This document shows, piece after piece, positions 8,911-18,098 of a stretch of DNA of 64,000 nucleotides (within the stretch, counting starts at the first letter, position 1; each line of letters begins with the position of its first letter). The stretch covers positions 152,736 to 216,735 of the forward strand of contig NZ_JAGPYN010000006.1 of assembly GCF_018069805.1 (NCBI RefSeq), read 5' to 3'. A program made the position numbers and the translations under genes. The notes under the pieces are model-generated. The model saw only the letters and a list, made by a program, of their open reading frames with translations, made no database searches and was not told where the DNA came from. Source of the stretch: Pseudoalteromonas ostreae. Its GTDB lineage: Bacteria; Pseudomonadota; Gammaproteobacteria; Enterobacterales; Alteromonadaceae.

Positions 8911-10170
8911 TTAGTTACTTTCAGCAAGCTTGGTTGTTTGTGGATTACTTTTCAGCGTGTGATTAGCGACCAGTGGGTTAGCCCAAATTCCAATACTAAA
9001 AATATATCCAAGCGGTATTAATAGCAGTAATAGCGACATTTGTAAGCTACCTGTAAGCTCACTCATCGCACCAATAATCGGCGAAGCTAATGCGCCGCCG
9101 ACAATCCCGGTGCATAAAATGCCAGAAACCGTGCCATGCCCTTTTGCAACGGAGTTTAATGCCAACGAAAATATCACCGACCACATAATTGATAAGAAAA
9201 ACCCAACCGCAGGAAACGCCCATAATGCCAGCTCAGTATGTGCAAATAATGCAGTAAATAAACTAACCACTGCACCAAGGCTAAAAGTAAGTAACACATG
9301 TTTAGCATCAAAGAGTTTTAACAGCACGATGCCCAATAAGCAGCCTAATGTTAATGATAGCCAAAACTGACTCACTACCTGTGCTCCGCCTGTATTTGGG
9401 TCAAGTTGGTGATAGGTTTGTAAAAATACTGAAATTGAATTAGCCATTCCTTGCTCAAGCGCCACATAAGCCACGATGGCAAAAAAGAACTTGATCACGG
9501 TGGGATTTTTGAATAATTGTAAGCTTTGTTTGATACTGCCTTGTTGCGGGTTTTCTACTCGCATACTGTGTTTTATAGGTAATACGCTAATAACCACCAG
9601 CATCACTGTGCATAACAGTGCAAATAATAAGTACATACTTAGCCAAGTCATATCGGCGGGTACTAATTGCAATAACCAGTTTTGGCTCTGTGCTTGTGAG
9701 TCTGCTTTAACAAGCGCGCTATATACCAGCGGTGATAAGGTCGCTGCACCACCAAACATTAACTGCGCTGAGACCGAAAAAACCGCAAAATGTTTAGAGC
9801 CGCCACTAGCTCTAAGTAACGGATTTATTGCCACTTGCAACAGTGCCATGGCGGTACCAATCAAAAATAATGCTGACATTGCAACAGCAAAAATAGGCAA
9901 GCTAACAAATAACACACTGCCAAATAATGCCAATGAGAATGCTATAAGCATGACCTTTTTTTCACCTAAGCTTTGCACCAATAACCCCGCAGGGATCGAC
10001 ATCACTCCATACGCGATAAAAAATGCAAACGGGAAAAAACCAGCAAGGGTTAAGCCAATATTGTAGCTTTGGATCAGAGCCGGAAATATCGGCGCTAATA
10101 AATTCGTTATAAATGAAATAACAAAAAAGGTAACCAGTACCAATAGCACTATCAAATAATTTCTTTTCAT
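8911..10170 (-). CDS. MFS sugar permease, NagP/FucP-like
   Basis: This inner-membrane major-facilitator transporter of about 419 residues has roughly twelve hydrophobic helices. The N-terminal region (LIVLLVLVTFFVISFITNLL, then FPFAFFIAYGVMSIPAGLLV) follows the FucP/NagP branch rather than the lactose-permease branch. Within a GlcNAc locus it is the likely GlcNAc or chitobiose symporter (inference from context). ATG 10170 or the adjacent ATG 10173 is the likely start: AGGTAGAGC lies just upstream and translation begins MKRNYL. A 35-residue extension to 10275 is polar and crosses an inverted repeat, so I rejected it. The kinase start follows 17 bp after the stop. Confidence 0.85.
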   Translation of the reverse strand: MKRNYLIVLLVLVTFFVISFITNLLAPIFPALIQSYNIGLTLAGFFPFAFFIAYGVMSIPAGLLVQSLGEKKVMLIAFSLALFGSVLFVSLPIFAVAMSALFLIGTAMALLQVAINPLLRASGGSKHFAVFSVSAQLMFGGAATLSPLVYSALVKADSQAQSQNWLLQLVPADMTWLSMYLLFALLCTVMLVVISVLPIKHSMRVENPQQGSIKQSLQLFKNPTVIKFFFAIVAYVALEQGMANSISVFLQTYHQLDPNTGGAQVVSQFWLSLTLGCLLGIVLLKLFDAKHVLLTFSLGAVVSLFTALFAHTELALWAFPAVGFFLSIMWSVIFSLALNSVAKGHGTVSGILCTGIVGGALASPIIGAMSELTGSLQMSLLLLLIPLGYIFSIGIWANPLVANHTLKSNPQTTKLAESN

Positions 10171-10207
10171 CATTGCTCTACCTGAAAGTCTCATTCTAAA
10201 AATAAAT

Positions 10208-10278
10208 AGAGTGGTGATAGTCACCTGTTTGTGGGCATACAAACAAAATGATTCAAGGGAATAATTAATCACCACTCT
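10208..10278. promoter_or_regulatory. Nested inverted repeats in the permease leader
   Basis: AGAGTGGTGAT (10208-10218) and ATCACCACTCT (10268-10278) form a perfect 11-bp inverted repeat. Inside it are GGTGATAGTCACC and TGTTTGT...ACAAACA, two smaller dyads. The structure lies between the halogenase-like gene (ends 10345) and the permease start, where it could slow or end upstream transcription, stabilise a processed mRNA or bind a regulator. No T-tract marks it as a simple terminator. Confidence 0.5.
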
Positions 10279-10344
10279 TAATTAGCTAAGTCTGCCATCG
10301 TAAAATGAGTAATGCGGCACTACTCTACGGCTTGCTAATACTTT

Positions 10345-11865
10345 TCAACTCACTTTAGCAGCAGTCTTCATTGCAAGGAGTTGCTCTGCATGTGGTTCAC
10401 AGTGCTTATTACACAGTTCTTGCAAATACATTTTTGCGCCGTAACAAATTGTAATGGGAGCAGGTTCAAATGCCTGCTGGCACTGTGAGCTTTGGTAGTC
10501 CATGCCACCGAGCAAGCAATACCAACTAGGTTTAAAATAAACTTGCTGTTGGGTAAGCTTTGACAAATACGCATCAAAATCATCGCCATTAAGCCACGCT
10601 TTTAGTAAAGACTTTAAAGCACTAGAGCTGTGATTCAGTTGCTTTGCTGTAAGCCAGTATTCACTGTCGGTGCGTAAGCTAGTTGCATAATGCGCAACCA
10701 CATAATCTTTAATGCCATACACTAATTGATGAAGTTGTTGATTGACGTATTCAGCTACTTTTAATGACTGTTGGTTGTTTTTTAGCTTTATTAAGGCTTG
10801 GCTAAATAACTTAATACTATGTTGAGTAACCATCAAAGATGTCGCTTCGATAGGCTCAATAAAGCTCTGCGCCAACCCTATAGCCATGACATTGCTTTGC
10901 CATGCAGACTGCATACAGCCGACTTTCATTTTTAAATGCCTGAACGCGCTATTGTGTGGATCTATGTTTAATTGCAGGGCAAGCTCATGCTGGGCTTGCT
11001 CATCAGTGATATGTTTTGAGCTATACACATAACCGTTACCAATACGGCTAGTGAGCGGAATTTGCCAAGACCAACCGGCACTTAACGCCGTAGATTGAGT
11101 GGTACATGGCATCACCACATAGCTAGAAATTGGCGTCGCCACAGCTACAGCACGGTCGTTAAGTAGTTCATCAGCAAATGAATTAAAAGGTGTACCTAGT
11201 GTTTGCTCAATTAACAGTGCATTAAAACCACTGGCATCGATAAACATGTCGCCGTTAATTTGTCGGCCATCAACTAGGGTAATATCAGCTATATTGCCCT
11301 TGTTGTTTATATTCGCGTGGCTAAACTCACCATCAATGTGTTCAACTCCATTCTCTTGTGTATAGGCTTTTAGTACACCCGCTAATTTTATGGCATCAAA
11401 ATGATAACCATAAGTTTGCTCTTTGAGCATAGGTGTATGCACTTTTGGACTTAAATTTTGTTTTGCGATATGGCCTGTTAAAAAATACTCATCTGGAGCT
11501 TGCCAATCGCCATTACCGCGCCTTCGGGCATTAGCGTTTACAAAATAAACTTCGGCAGTTTTTTCATCCATGTCGCTATAAAATGGATGAAAGTAACAAC
11601 GTTCATCGCCATTCCAATTATTAAAGTAAATGCCTGCTTTGTAGCTTGCATCGCACTTGGGCATCCATTGTTGTTCACTAATACCGAGTGAATCCATAAA
11701 GTTTTTTAAGTGTGGTGTTGAACCTTCACCAACACCAATACTGCCAATTTTACTCGATTCAATTACACTAATAGCTAATTCCGGATGCTGCTTTGATAAA
11801 TACGCAGCACACATCCAGCCAGCGCTACCTCCTCCTAAAATAACTAATTTATTAATGATAGCCAT
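10345..11865 (-). CDS. Flavin-dependent tryptophan-halogenase-like protein
   Basis: About 506 residues match the Trp_halogenase family. The FAD-binding loop LVILGGGSAGWMCA is at the N terminus, the catalytic lysine is in ASYKAGIYF (near residue 76), the signature WSWQIPL is present and the glutamate segment is SFIEPIEATSL. Catalytic lysine and glutamate are therefore kept. Members of this family often sit beside carbohydrate TonB receptors in marine and Caulobacter-type bacteria, where their true reaction is unknown. It follows the receptor gene. ATG 11865 gives the standard N terminus but has no clear Shine-Dalgarno. An upstream ATG at 11901 overlaps the receptor stop as TAATG, with the 12 extra codons running through a terminator-like hairpin. 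Confidence 0.88.
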   Translation of the reverse strand: MAIINKLVILGGGSAGWMCAAYLSKQHPELAISVIESSKIGSIGVGEGSTPHLKNFMDSLGISEQQWMPKCDASYKAGIYFNNWNGDERCYFHPFYSDMDEKTAEVYFVNANARRRGNGDWQAPDEYFLTGHIAKQNLSPKVHTPMLKEQTYGYHFDAIKLAGVLKAYTQENGVEHIDGEFSHANINNKGNIADITLVDGRQINGDMFIDASGFNALLIEQTLGTPFNSFADELLNDRAVAVATPISSYVVMPCTTQSTALSAGWSWQIPLTSRIGNGYVYSSKHITDEQAQHELALQLNIDPHNSAFRHLKMKVGCMQSAWQSNVMAIGLAQSFIEPIEATSLMVTQHSIKLFSQALIKLKNNQQSLKVAEYVNQQLHQLVYGIKDYVVAHYATSLRTDSEYWLTAKQLNHSSSALKSLLKAWLNGDDFDAYLSKLTQQQVYFKPSWYCLLGGMDYQSSQCQQAFEPAPITICYGAKMYLQELCNKHCEPHAEQLLAMKTAAKVS

Positions 11866-11869
11866 AACT

Positions 11870-11892
11870 AAAAAGGCCGCCAAGTGGCGGCC
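11870..11892 (-). terminator. Intrinsic terminator/attenuator after the receptor gene
   Basis: On the minus strand GGCCGCC pairs with GGCGGCC around a four-base loop and is followed by TTTTT. It starts 9 bp after the TonB-receptor stop codon and ends four bases before the halogenase-like ATG. It probably cuts most transcripts after the receptor, leaving a smaller read-through for the downstream genes (inference). Confidence 0.8.
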
Positions 11893-11900
11893 TATCTCCA

Positions 11901-14534
11901 TTAGAATTTATAACTTACACCAAGGTAATAACGTGAACCAAACTCGATAGTATTTTGCGTTAAAGCAAAGTTAGTATCGTATGATTGTACCACTTCGTTG
12001 GTTAAGTTAACGCCTTCAAGGCTAACATCTAAGTTATCCATGGCATGCCAGATGATTGACGCATCAATTTGTTGATAGTCATCGTTTTTAACTGCTTGGG
12101 CTGCACCAACACCAATCCATTCACTGCGCCAGTTATATGCTAAACGCGTGCTGATAATATCGTTCTCAAAGAACATTGATGCATTAAAACTGTTTTCAGA
12201 AACACCTGGTACCATTTCTTTTGAACCATCTGGCGTGGTTGTTTCACTGTCTACGTACGTATAGTTAGTCACCACCCCAAAACCGTTAGCAAAGCTATGC
12301 TGTAGTTGCAGTTCAATACCATTTACAGAGCCTTCACCGTTACTACGAGGACGAGTAACACGGCATTTTTCATATAGATCTGGGCTGGCGCCACAGCCAT
12401 CTACAAACTCAATCGCTTCAGTCGAAAAGACAACGTTATCAATTTGTTTGCTAAAAAATCCTGCTGATGCCATAGAAGCGCTTGTAAAGTAATACTCTAT
12501 AGCAATATCGCCCTGGTTAGCTTCATAGGGTTTTAGATCAGGATTTCCCCCTGTGGCGCTACCAAAACTGGCATTAATTGCTAAGCCGGGTTTTAAATCA
12601 CTGTAATTTGCGCGAGACATAACTTGTGATGCTGCCGCGCGAATAATAATGTCATCCGATAAATCATAAGCAAAGTTTACGCTAGGGAGTAAGTTATTAT
12701 AATCGACCGTCTCTTTGAAAACCGCGCCGTCGGCGTAGCCGCTCGATGTTTGCTCAGTCTCAACGTAACGTAAACCAATATTACCTCGGTAGTTTTCACC
12801 ACTAAAATCAGCCTTCGCGTAAATGGCGATCATATCTTCATCCACTGAAAAAGTTTTACCTAAGTTAGCGACTTCGGTCAGTTCGCCAGCTGCATATTTA
12901 CCGCTGATGAAATCCCACCATGTATCTGTATCAAGTGAGGCATAGGCATCAAGGGTATGACCAGAGCTTTGTGAGTGTAGCCCAGTTAATACGCCATCAC
13001 TCCAATTTGATAAATTACCATCGGGAACAAAACCAAGTACTTCGTCTGGATTACGGTTAAATGCAATGCGCGAAAATTCGCTACTATTAAATTTAATGCC
13101 AGTCTTGATTGCAGTAAAGAAATTACCATCTAACTCAAATTTAACATCAGCTTGAGCATAACTCACATCATGCTCTTGCACTGTGGTATCAAAATTTGCT
13201 TCATGCGCATGTTTAAATTGCGTTGCATCTGTAGCATCTAGCGAAGTTAGCCAAACTTGATAAGGACCCGTGGCATCGTAAGTAAAGCCACCATCGGTGC
13301 TGCTTTGTCCATTAGGAAATGCAGGATCACCTATTTTACCTCCTTCATCTGAGGCTGGGATCCACCATGAAGATGCGCCAAATTGCGTGCCGCCATCTGA
13401 TGTTGATTTACCAATTACACCACTGAGTTCAAAACCATCACCTTGAAACTTACCTGTTAGGTTTAGCACATCAGCTTTCATATTTACTGCGTTACGTACC
13501 ACTGGATTATAAATAATAGAGGCATAAGCAGGGGTAATTGTAGCCTGCTCTGTACCACCAAGCGCATTATTAGCCACATTTTTTGAGCCTGCACCGTGAG
13601 CGCCAACTGTTAAAAAGTTATGGTTTACATGCGGGTTATCAAATTCAAAACGAAAATAATCAAGCACAAACTCAGTGTTATCAGTAGGAGCAAACTGTGC
13701 GGTTAGTTGCGCACTGGTACGTTCACGCTCTGACTTAAATGCTTGCGAGCCGATGCTCCACGCGCCCACAGTCGATTCTTGTCCTGTTGCTTGGTTTTCT
13801 GCAAAATACTCATAGTAACCGCCAATTGACTCAAGTACATGGCGCCCTGACGTTAGTTGTTCATAAGAGTACGCAGCTAAAATACCAAATTTTTCATCTT
13901 CATTTTTCCAACTAGCTAGAATTGATGCACCTGGATCAGTCTCATCATACAATGAACTTTGTGCCAACTCCGCTGAGAGCAGTAGCGTATTTGCATCTAA
14001 CTCCAGAGGCTTACGAGTCGTTAAGTTAACGGTCCCTCCCAGTGCTCCTTCTTCGATATCTGCTTCCGGTGTTTTATACACTTGCACACCCGACACTTGC
14101 TCTGCTGATAACAATTCCATATTAAAAGTACGTGTCGCTGGGCCTAAGTCGTACCATGAGGTGCTTGCTACTGTTTGACCATTGAGTAATATTCTTGATT
14201 GCTCTGGTGCAGTACCACGAATAGTTACGCCACTTACTTCACCAGATTGGCGGTCAACCGTCACTCCTGAAATACGTTGTAGTGCATCACCAATGTTTTT
14301 ATCCGGAAATTTACCAATATCTTCTGCGGTAATGGCATCGACCACTCCATCTGCAAAACGCTTAGTGTTCATTGATGCTTCTAAAGAGCGACGAATGCCA
14401 CGCACTTCAATGGTTTCTATATCACTTTCTGCTTGAGTTTGAGTTGCAGAAAATGCCAGTGGACTGACATGTAGTGCTGAGATGCATATCGCCAATGTCG
14501 ATAATTTAAGCGATGCTTTGTTGATTTTTTTCAT
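11901..14534 (-). CDS. TonB-dependent receptor for chitooligosaccharides (TIGR01782-like)
   Basis: This large outer-membrane receptor of about 877 residues has a signal peptide (MKKINKASLKLSTLAICISA), a TonB-box-like IETIEVRGIRRSLEAS, a plug domain (TAEDIGKFPDKNIGDALQRI, then VTIRGTAPEQSRILLNGQ) and a C-terminal barrel ending in YLGVSYKF. The IRRSL...FPDKN pattern is typical of the TonB receptors used for polysaccharides in Xanthomonas, Caulobacter and Alteromonadales. ATG 14534 has AGGA directly upstream; the longer reading lacks a signal peptide. It heads the run receptor, halogenase-like, permease, kinase, chitobiase, and is divergent from the AraC regulator, which is its probable activator. 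Confidence 0.93.
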   Translation of the reverse strand: MKKINKASLKLSTLAICISALHVSPLAFSATQTQAESDIETIEVRGIRRSLEASMNTKRFADGVVDAITAEDIGKFPDKNIGDALQRISGVTVDRQSGEVSGVTIRGTAPEQSRILLNGQTVASTSWYDLGPATRTFNMELLSAEQVSGVQVYKTPEADIEEGALGGTVNLTTRKPLELDANTLLLSAELAQSSLYDETDPGASILASWKNEDEKFGILAAYSYEQLTSGRHVLESIGGYYEYFAENQATGQESTVGAWSIGSQAFKSERERTSAQLTAQFAPTDNTEFVLDYFRFEFDNPHVNHNFLTVGAHGAGSKNVANNALGGTEQATITPAYASIIYNPVVRNAVNMKADVLNLTGKFQGDGFELSGVIGKSTSDGGTQFGASSWWIPASDEGGKIGDPAFPNGQSSTDGGFTYDATGPYQVWLTSLDATDATQFKHAHEANFDTTVQEHDVSYAQADVKFELDGNFFTAIKTGIKFNSSEFSRIAFNRNPDEVLGFVPDGNLSNWSDGVLTGLHSQSSGHTLDAYASLDTDTWWDFISGKYAAGELTEVANLGKTFSVDEDMIAIYAKADFSGENYRGNIGLRYVETEQTSSGYADGAVFKETVDYNNLLPSVNFAYDLSDDIIIRAAASQVMSRANYSDLKPGLAINASFGSATGGNPDLKPYEANQGDIAIEYYFTSASMASAGFFSKQIDNVVFSTEAIEFVDGCGASPDLYEKCRVTRPRSNGEGSVNGIELQLQHSFANGFGVVTNYTYVDSETTTPDGSKEMVPGVSENSFNASMFFENDIISTRLAYNWRSEWIGVGAAQAVKNDDYQQIDASIIWHAMDNLDVSLEGVNLTNEVVQSYDTNFALTQNTIEFGSRYYLGVSYKF

Positions 14535-14787
14535 TCCTAGTCCCCTATTTATTGTTATTAAAAGCGTTACTAGGGTATCGCGCCGTATTGGTGTTAAGCA
14601 GTACAAATAATGCCTTATCCGGTACTTTCCTATTAAAGCAATGTTAACTTTAATAACCAAAAGCCCACCAATTGTTAAAAAACAATGAATTTTAATAGAT
14701 TAATACCAAAGGTGAATTGAAAATCATTACTTAGACTGCTAAATATTGCTCATTATAGGAACTAAAATAATAAATAAGGAGGTCGTA
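14535..14787. promoter_or_regulatory. Divergent control region between receptor and AraC regulator
   Basis: This 253-bp intergenic region must hold promoters for both divergent genes. It is AT-rich with hairpin-like segments (AATTGTTAAAAAACAATG near 14671). On the plus strand AAGGAGGT (14777-14784) is the strong ribosome-binding site of the AraC gene. I could not define a sugar-regulator operator. Confidence 0.5.
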
Positions 14788-15657
14788 ATGCGGGCAATGT
14801 GTGAAAAAGTCATTCCTAATACCAATTCATCGTGGCGCTATTGTAAATATACGCTTGATTACATTCCATTTAATTGGCATTACCATCCAGACTTTGAGAT
14901 TTGCCTTACTTTAAACAGTCAAGGGGTATGCCATATTGGCGATTATATTGCGCCTTATGGCGAACTTGATCTAGTGATCCTTGGTGCTGATTTGCCCCAT
15001 ACTTGGCAATCGTCACCGAATATAGATAACAGTGTACAAGTTGTTCACGTTGCACAAATTCCAAAAAAATGGCTTAGTCAGCAAATTACTAGTCACCCTG
15101 AATTTGCCATACTTGAAGAGTTATTAATCGCTGCGCGACAAGGCCTTAAATTCTCGACTAAAACAGCAATGATAGCGAAATCATATTTTGAAAAAATCGA
15201 GGTCAGTAACCCTTTTGAGCAATATTTAGGTTTATTTAAATTATTGTATTTAATGAGCCAAGAAGCAGTCCCTCAGCAGCTCTCTAGCGCAGTTTTTTGC
15301 TACGCGAATCAAACAGATCCAGCAAAAGATAAATTTGATAAAGTGATTGATTATATTTATCACCATTACACTGAGGGCTTAAGCGCTGAGCAATTAGCTA
15401 ACATGGCGCATATGAGCACCAACCACTTTCACCGCTTTTTTAAAAAGCGTATGGAACGCACTTTAACAGAATTTATTAACCAGTTAAGAATTGGTCAAGC
15501 TTGTAAGCTATTGATCAATACTAACCGCGCTATTACGGCTATCAGCGATCAATGTGGGTTTAAAAATACCTCTAACTTTAATCGCCGCTTTTTAACACTA
15601 AAAGGGACAACACCAAGCCAATTTAGAAAGCGCTTAAAACAAAAATCATTAGTCTGA
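14788..15657 (+). CDS. AraC-family transcriptional regulator with cupin sensor
   Basis: About 289 residues form two domains. The N-terminal AraC-type cupin has WHYHPDFEICLTL and the C-terminal half has two helix-turn-helix motifs (LSAEQLANMAHMSTNHFHRF, then ITAISDQCGFKNTSNFNRRF, and the TPSQFRKR end). The start at ATG 14788 is set by a near-perfect AAGGAGGT four bases upstream. It lies between the receptor operon, from which it is divergent, and the deacetylase, with which it converges. It probably senses an amino sugar and controls the chitin/GlcNAc genes (inference from position). The ligand cannot be read from sequence. Confidence 0.92.
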   Translation: MRAMCEKVIPNTNSSWRYCKYTLDYIPFNWHYHPDFEICLTLNSQGVCHIGDYIAPYGELDLVILGADLPHTWQSSPNIDNSVQVVHVAQIPKKWLSQQITSHPEFAILEELLIAARQGLKFSTKTAMIAKSYFEKIEVSNPFEQYLGLFKLLYLMSQEAVPQQLSSAVFCYANQTDPAKDKFDKVIDYIYHHYTEGLSAEQLANMAHMSTNHFHRFFKKRMERTLTEFINQLRIGQACKLLINTNRAITAISDQCGFKNTSNFNRRFLTLKGTTPSQFRKRLKQKSLV

Positions 15658-15664
15658 AAGAGTA

Positions 15665-15688
15665 AAAAGGTAGGGCACCCTACCTTTT
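15665..15688. terminator. Bidirectional intrinsic terminator
   Basis: AAAAGGTAGGG (15665-15675) pairs perfectly with CCCTACCTTTT (15678-15688). The A and T tracts make it a terminator in both directions between the convergent AraC and deacetylase genes. Confidence 0.92.
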
Positions 15689-15698
15689 ATAAATACCG

Positions 15699-16826
15699 TT
15701 ACTTTTCAAGTAACCACAATGCAGGCGTGTTGGAAGGCTGCCAATTACTTTGGGAATAATGTGCTTGTAACACAGAATAAATTTTATCTTGATAACTTAC
15801 AAAATTAGTCGCTTCGTATTGCCTGTTTTGTTGCCATTGAGGCGCATAATTATCAAGTGTATCAAATCGATAACCTTCTGCTCTTGCATGCTCAACAAAG
15901 CTTTTAATTTTGGGCAAGTTAATCGTCGCACCTTGCCCGCGCGGACCATCTTCAAACAAAAAGTCATGGGTGAGTATCACTACTTTATTCGCTGCTAATC
16001 CATCGCTGCAATCTAAGTTTTGCGTGCGGCTATTGACAGGATCCATTGTTTTGCCAGGGCAAGTATTGACGCTTTGATTAATGATTTCGACCATTTGAAT
16101 ACCATCTGCCATTGTTTCTGCTGGGTAATCAACTCCCCAGTTCACTGGGCCCCAATCAAAATCCCAACCATAAACCTTATAGTCTTCGCTTGCTAATTTA
16201 TCAGATATTTTTACTGCGACTTGTGAGCTATTGTTAGAAACCTGTGGATCACAAGAAAAAGCTGGATCCCAAGGTGGTAAACTATCAGATGTTGCGCATA
16301 AACCATCACCTTTAAAAGTTTTAGTAACACGCCAAGCATTGGTATACGGCAAGCGTGCTATTGTTCTCATTTTAAAGTTTGGGAAGCTTTCTGCATTAGG
16401 TAATAACGCTAAGACCTTTTGAGTATTAAGCTCAAAGTAATCATAATCGGTGCTTACATCTTGGTAGGACTTAACTGGCCATAAGCCAACTTCGTTACAA
16501 TAAACAGCACCAGAGCGCTCTCCATCCGTGCAATTATGCAACATATGGTCATAACTATGGTTAGCTAAAAGGTGACCGCTATTTAAAAGCTTAGCTAATG
16601 CTGATTGTGAGTGTTGTTCATTTTCATCGCCTTCATCATACATGTGAAAAGCATTGATAAAAAATGTCGCTTTTATTTGTGCCTCATCTAGAGCATCAAT
16701 CAACCCAGATGTGGCATTAATCGGGCCATCATCAAACGTTAAATAGATAACCTTGTCGTCATCTGCAAAGCTGTAAGTTGAGTATAAACTTGCACACAAT
16801 AGCGTTATTGCTGTTCTATTTTTCAT
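15699..16826 (-). CDS. Secreted chitooligosaccharide deacetylase with chitin-binding module
   Basis: It removes acetyl groups from chitooligosaccharides outside the cytoplasm. About 375 residues comprise a signal peptide (MKNRTAITLLCASLYSTYSFA), a NodB/CE4 domain with the catalytic TFDDGP motif and metal-binding HSYDH, a later LTHDFLF motif, and a C-terminal CBM5/12-like module (SYQDKIYSVLQAHYSQSNWQ). The layout matches marine Vibrio-type chitin oligosaccharide deacetylases, which often carry two such modules; here one is seen. ATG 16826 has GGAG seven bases upstream; ATG 16838 is an alternative adding four residues and also has a site. It converges with the AraC gene at a shared terminator. 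Its product, partly deacetylated oligosaccharide, can act as a chitin signal in vibrios. Confidence 0.93.
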   Translation of the reverse strand: MKNRTAITLLCASLYSTYSFADDDKVIYLTFDDGPINATSGLIDALDEAQIKATFFINAFHMYDEGDENEQHSQSALAKLLNSGHLLANHSYDHMLHNCTDGERSGAVYCNEVGLWPVKSYQDVSTDYDYFELNTQKVLALLPNAESFPNFKMRTIARLPYTNAWRVTKTFKGDGLCATSDSLPPWDPAFSCDPQVSNNSSQVAVKISDKLASEDYKVYGWDFDWGPVNWGVDYPAETMADGIQMVEIINQSVNTCPGKTMDPVNSRTQNLDCSDGLAANKVVILTHDFLFEDGPRGQGATINLPKIKSFVEHARAEGYRFDTLDNYAPQWQQNRQYEATNFVSYQDKIYSVLQAHYSQSNWQPSNTPALWLLEK

Positions 16827-16931
16827 TTTGTTCTCCATTAATTATCACCTAATTAATATTGCATGCTATTTAGCCATCGACTGATACAAAGCAATGCAAT
16901 ATAAGTATTAATCAAACAAAATGAATCTCTG

Positions 16932-18098
16932 TTACTTTCCTATCGCTTGCTTGGCAAACAGGTGCTTAATTGGGCCTAAGTTATCAACTAAGCTTAAACC
17001 CACACCACGTACCAGTTTTTTAAGTGGGTTAGCGCCTGCAAATAATTCTTTTAAGCCTTGCATCATGGCAATATGCTTTTGTGCATCAAGCTTGCGGGTA
17101 CGCTCGTAATCACGTAATAGTCGATTACTGGCAAACTCTTTATTGTCAGCAGTTAACAGCTCAATAAGGTAAGCGGCATCTTTAAGGCCTAAGTTCATAC
17201 CAAGTCCTGCTAACGGATGAATGGTATGTGCGGCATCGCCCATTAATACTACTTTGCCTTCAACCCACTTTTGCGCATAGCGCATTTTAAGCGGGAATGC
17301 TGTACGCGCACTTTGTACCTCACATAAACCGCATTGGCCATCAAGGGCTGCCATAACTGCTTTATTAAAATCGCTGTCATCCATGGCTAGTAACGTTTGG
17401 CAATGCTCAGGGCTGGTTGACCATACAATTGAGTGCGTATTGGCATCTGGCAGCGGTAAAAACGCCAGTGGTCCAGTAGGTAAAAATACTTGGCGCGCAG
17501 TATTATTATGTGGCTCAGTGGTTTTTACCGTCGCAACGATGGCGTTATGGTCATAATCTTTAAACGTAATGGGCAAATTAAACTGTTTCCGAATCGCTGA
17601 ATTTGCGCCATCGGCTGCCACTAACAACTTGGCTATAACTGGCTCACCAGAGTCTAAGGTTATAAAGACGTCATTGTCACTTTGGTGTATTTGTTGATAG
17701 CGTGTATCAAACATAAGCGTTGCTTGGCTGTGTTGTTCTAATTCATTGATCAGTGCATAACGAATGATGTCGTTTTCAACAATATGACCTAAATGAGGAA
17801 GGTCCAGTTCATCGCTGTTAAAAGCAATTTTGCCAAAGTTATCTTGGTCGCGCACATCCATATGGGTATAGGAGCGTGCTCTTTGAGCAATGATCTCAGG
17901 CCACACTTGCAAAGATTCAAACAAATGTTGGCTGGCAAGGCTCAGTGCACTTACGCGTAAACCGTATTCATCGCCCGGCAATACTTGTTTTTCTGCCGCA
18001 TCAATTACTACTACACTGATATTAGCTTTAACAAGTCCCAGCGCGAGGGTCAAGCCAACACAGCCGCCCCCCACAACACATACTTGTGTCTGTTTCAT
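16932..18098 (-). CDS. ubiI: Ubiquinone C5 hydroxylase UbiI (VisC)
   Basis: This FAD-dependent monooxygenase of ubiquinone synthesis is 388 residues long. It has the N-terminal dinucleotide motif VCVVGGGCVGLTLALGL, the second flavin motif VVLMGDAAHTIHPLAGLGMN, and the UbiI-type stretches SALSLAS, HLGHIVEN and ELFAGANPLKKL. These are closer to E. coli UbiI than to UbiH. Its start overlaps the ubiH stop by four bases (ATGA), so the two are coupled. In E. coli the next gene on this strand would be gcvT; here the chitin locus comes between. Confidence 0.93.
   Translation of the reverse strand: MKQTQVCVVGGGCVGLTLALGLVKANISVVVIDAAEKQVLPGDEYGLRVSALSLASQHLFESLQVWPEIIAQRARSYTHMDVRDQDNFGKIAFNSDELDLPHLGHIVENDIIRYALINELEQHSQATLMFDTRYQQIHQSDNDVFITLDSGEPVIAKLLVAADGANSAIRKQFNLPITFKDYDHNAIVATVKTTEPHNNTARQVFLPTGPLAFLPLPDANTHSIVWSTSPEHCQTLLAMDDSDFNKAVMAALDGQCGLCEVQSARTAFPLKMRYAQKWVEGKVVLMGDAAHTIHPLAGLGMNLGLKDAAYLIELLTADNKEFASNRLLRDYERTRKLDAQKHIAMMQGLKELFAGANPLKKLVRGVGLSLVDNLGPIKHLFAKQAIGK

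Noticed and set aside
9476..10066. 196-residue plus-strand open frame
   Set aside because: Antisense to the well-supported permease gene; low-complexity, asparagine-rich sequence typical of a shadow.
11866..11901. Start of the halogenase-like protein at 11901
   Set aside because: The extra 12 residues run through a terminator hairpin and precede the standard N terminus. I kept 11865 but report the overlap as a finding.
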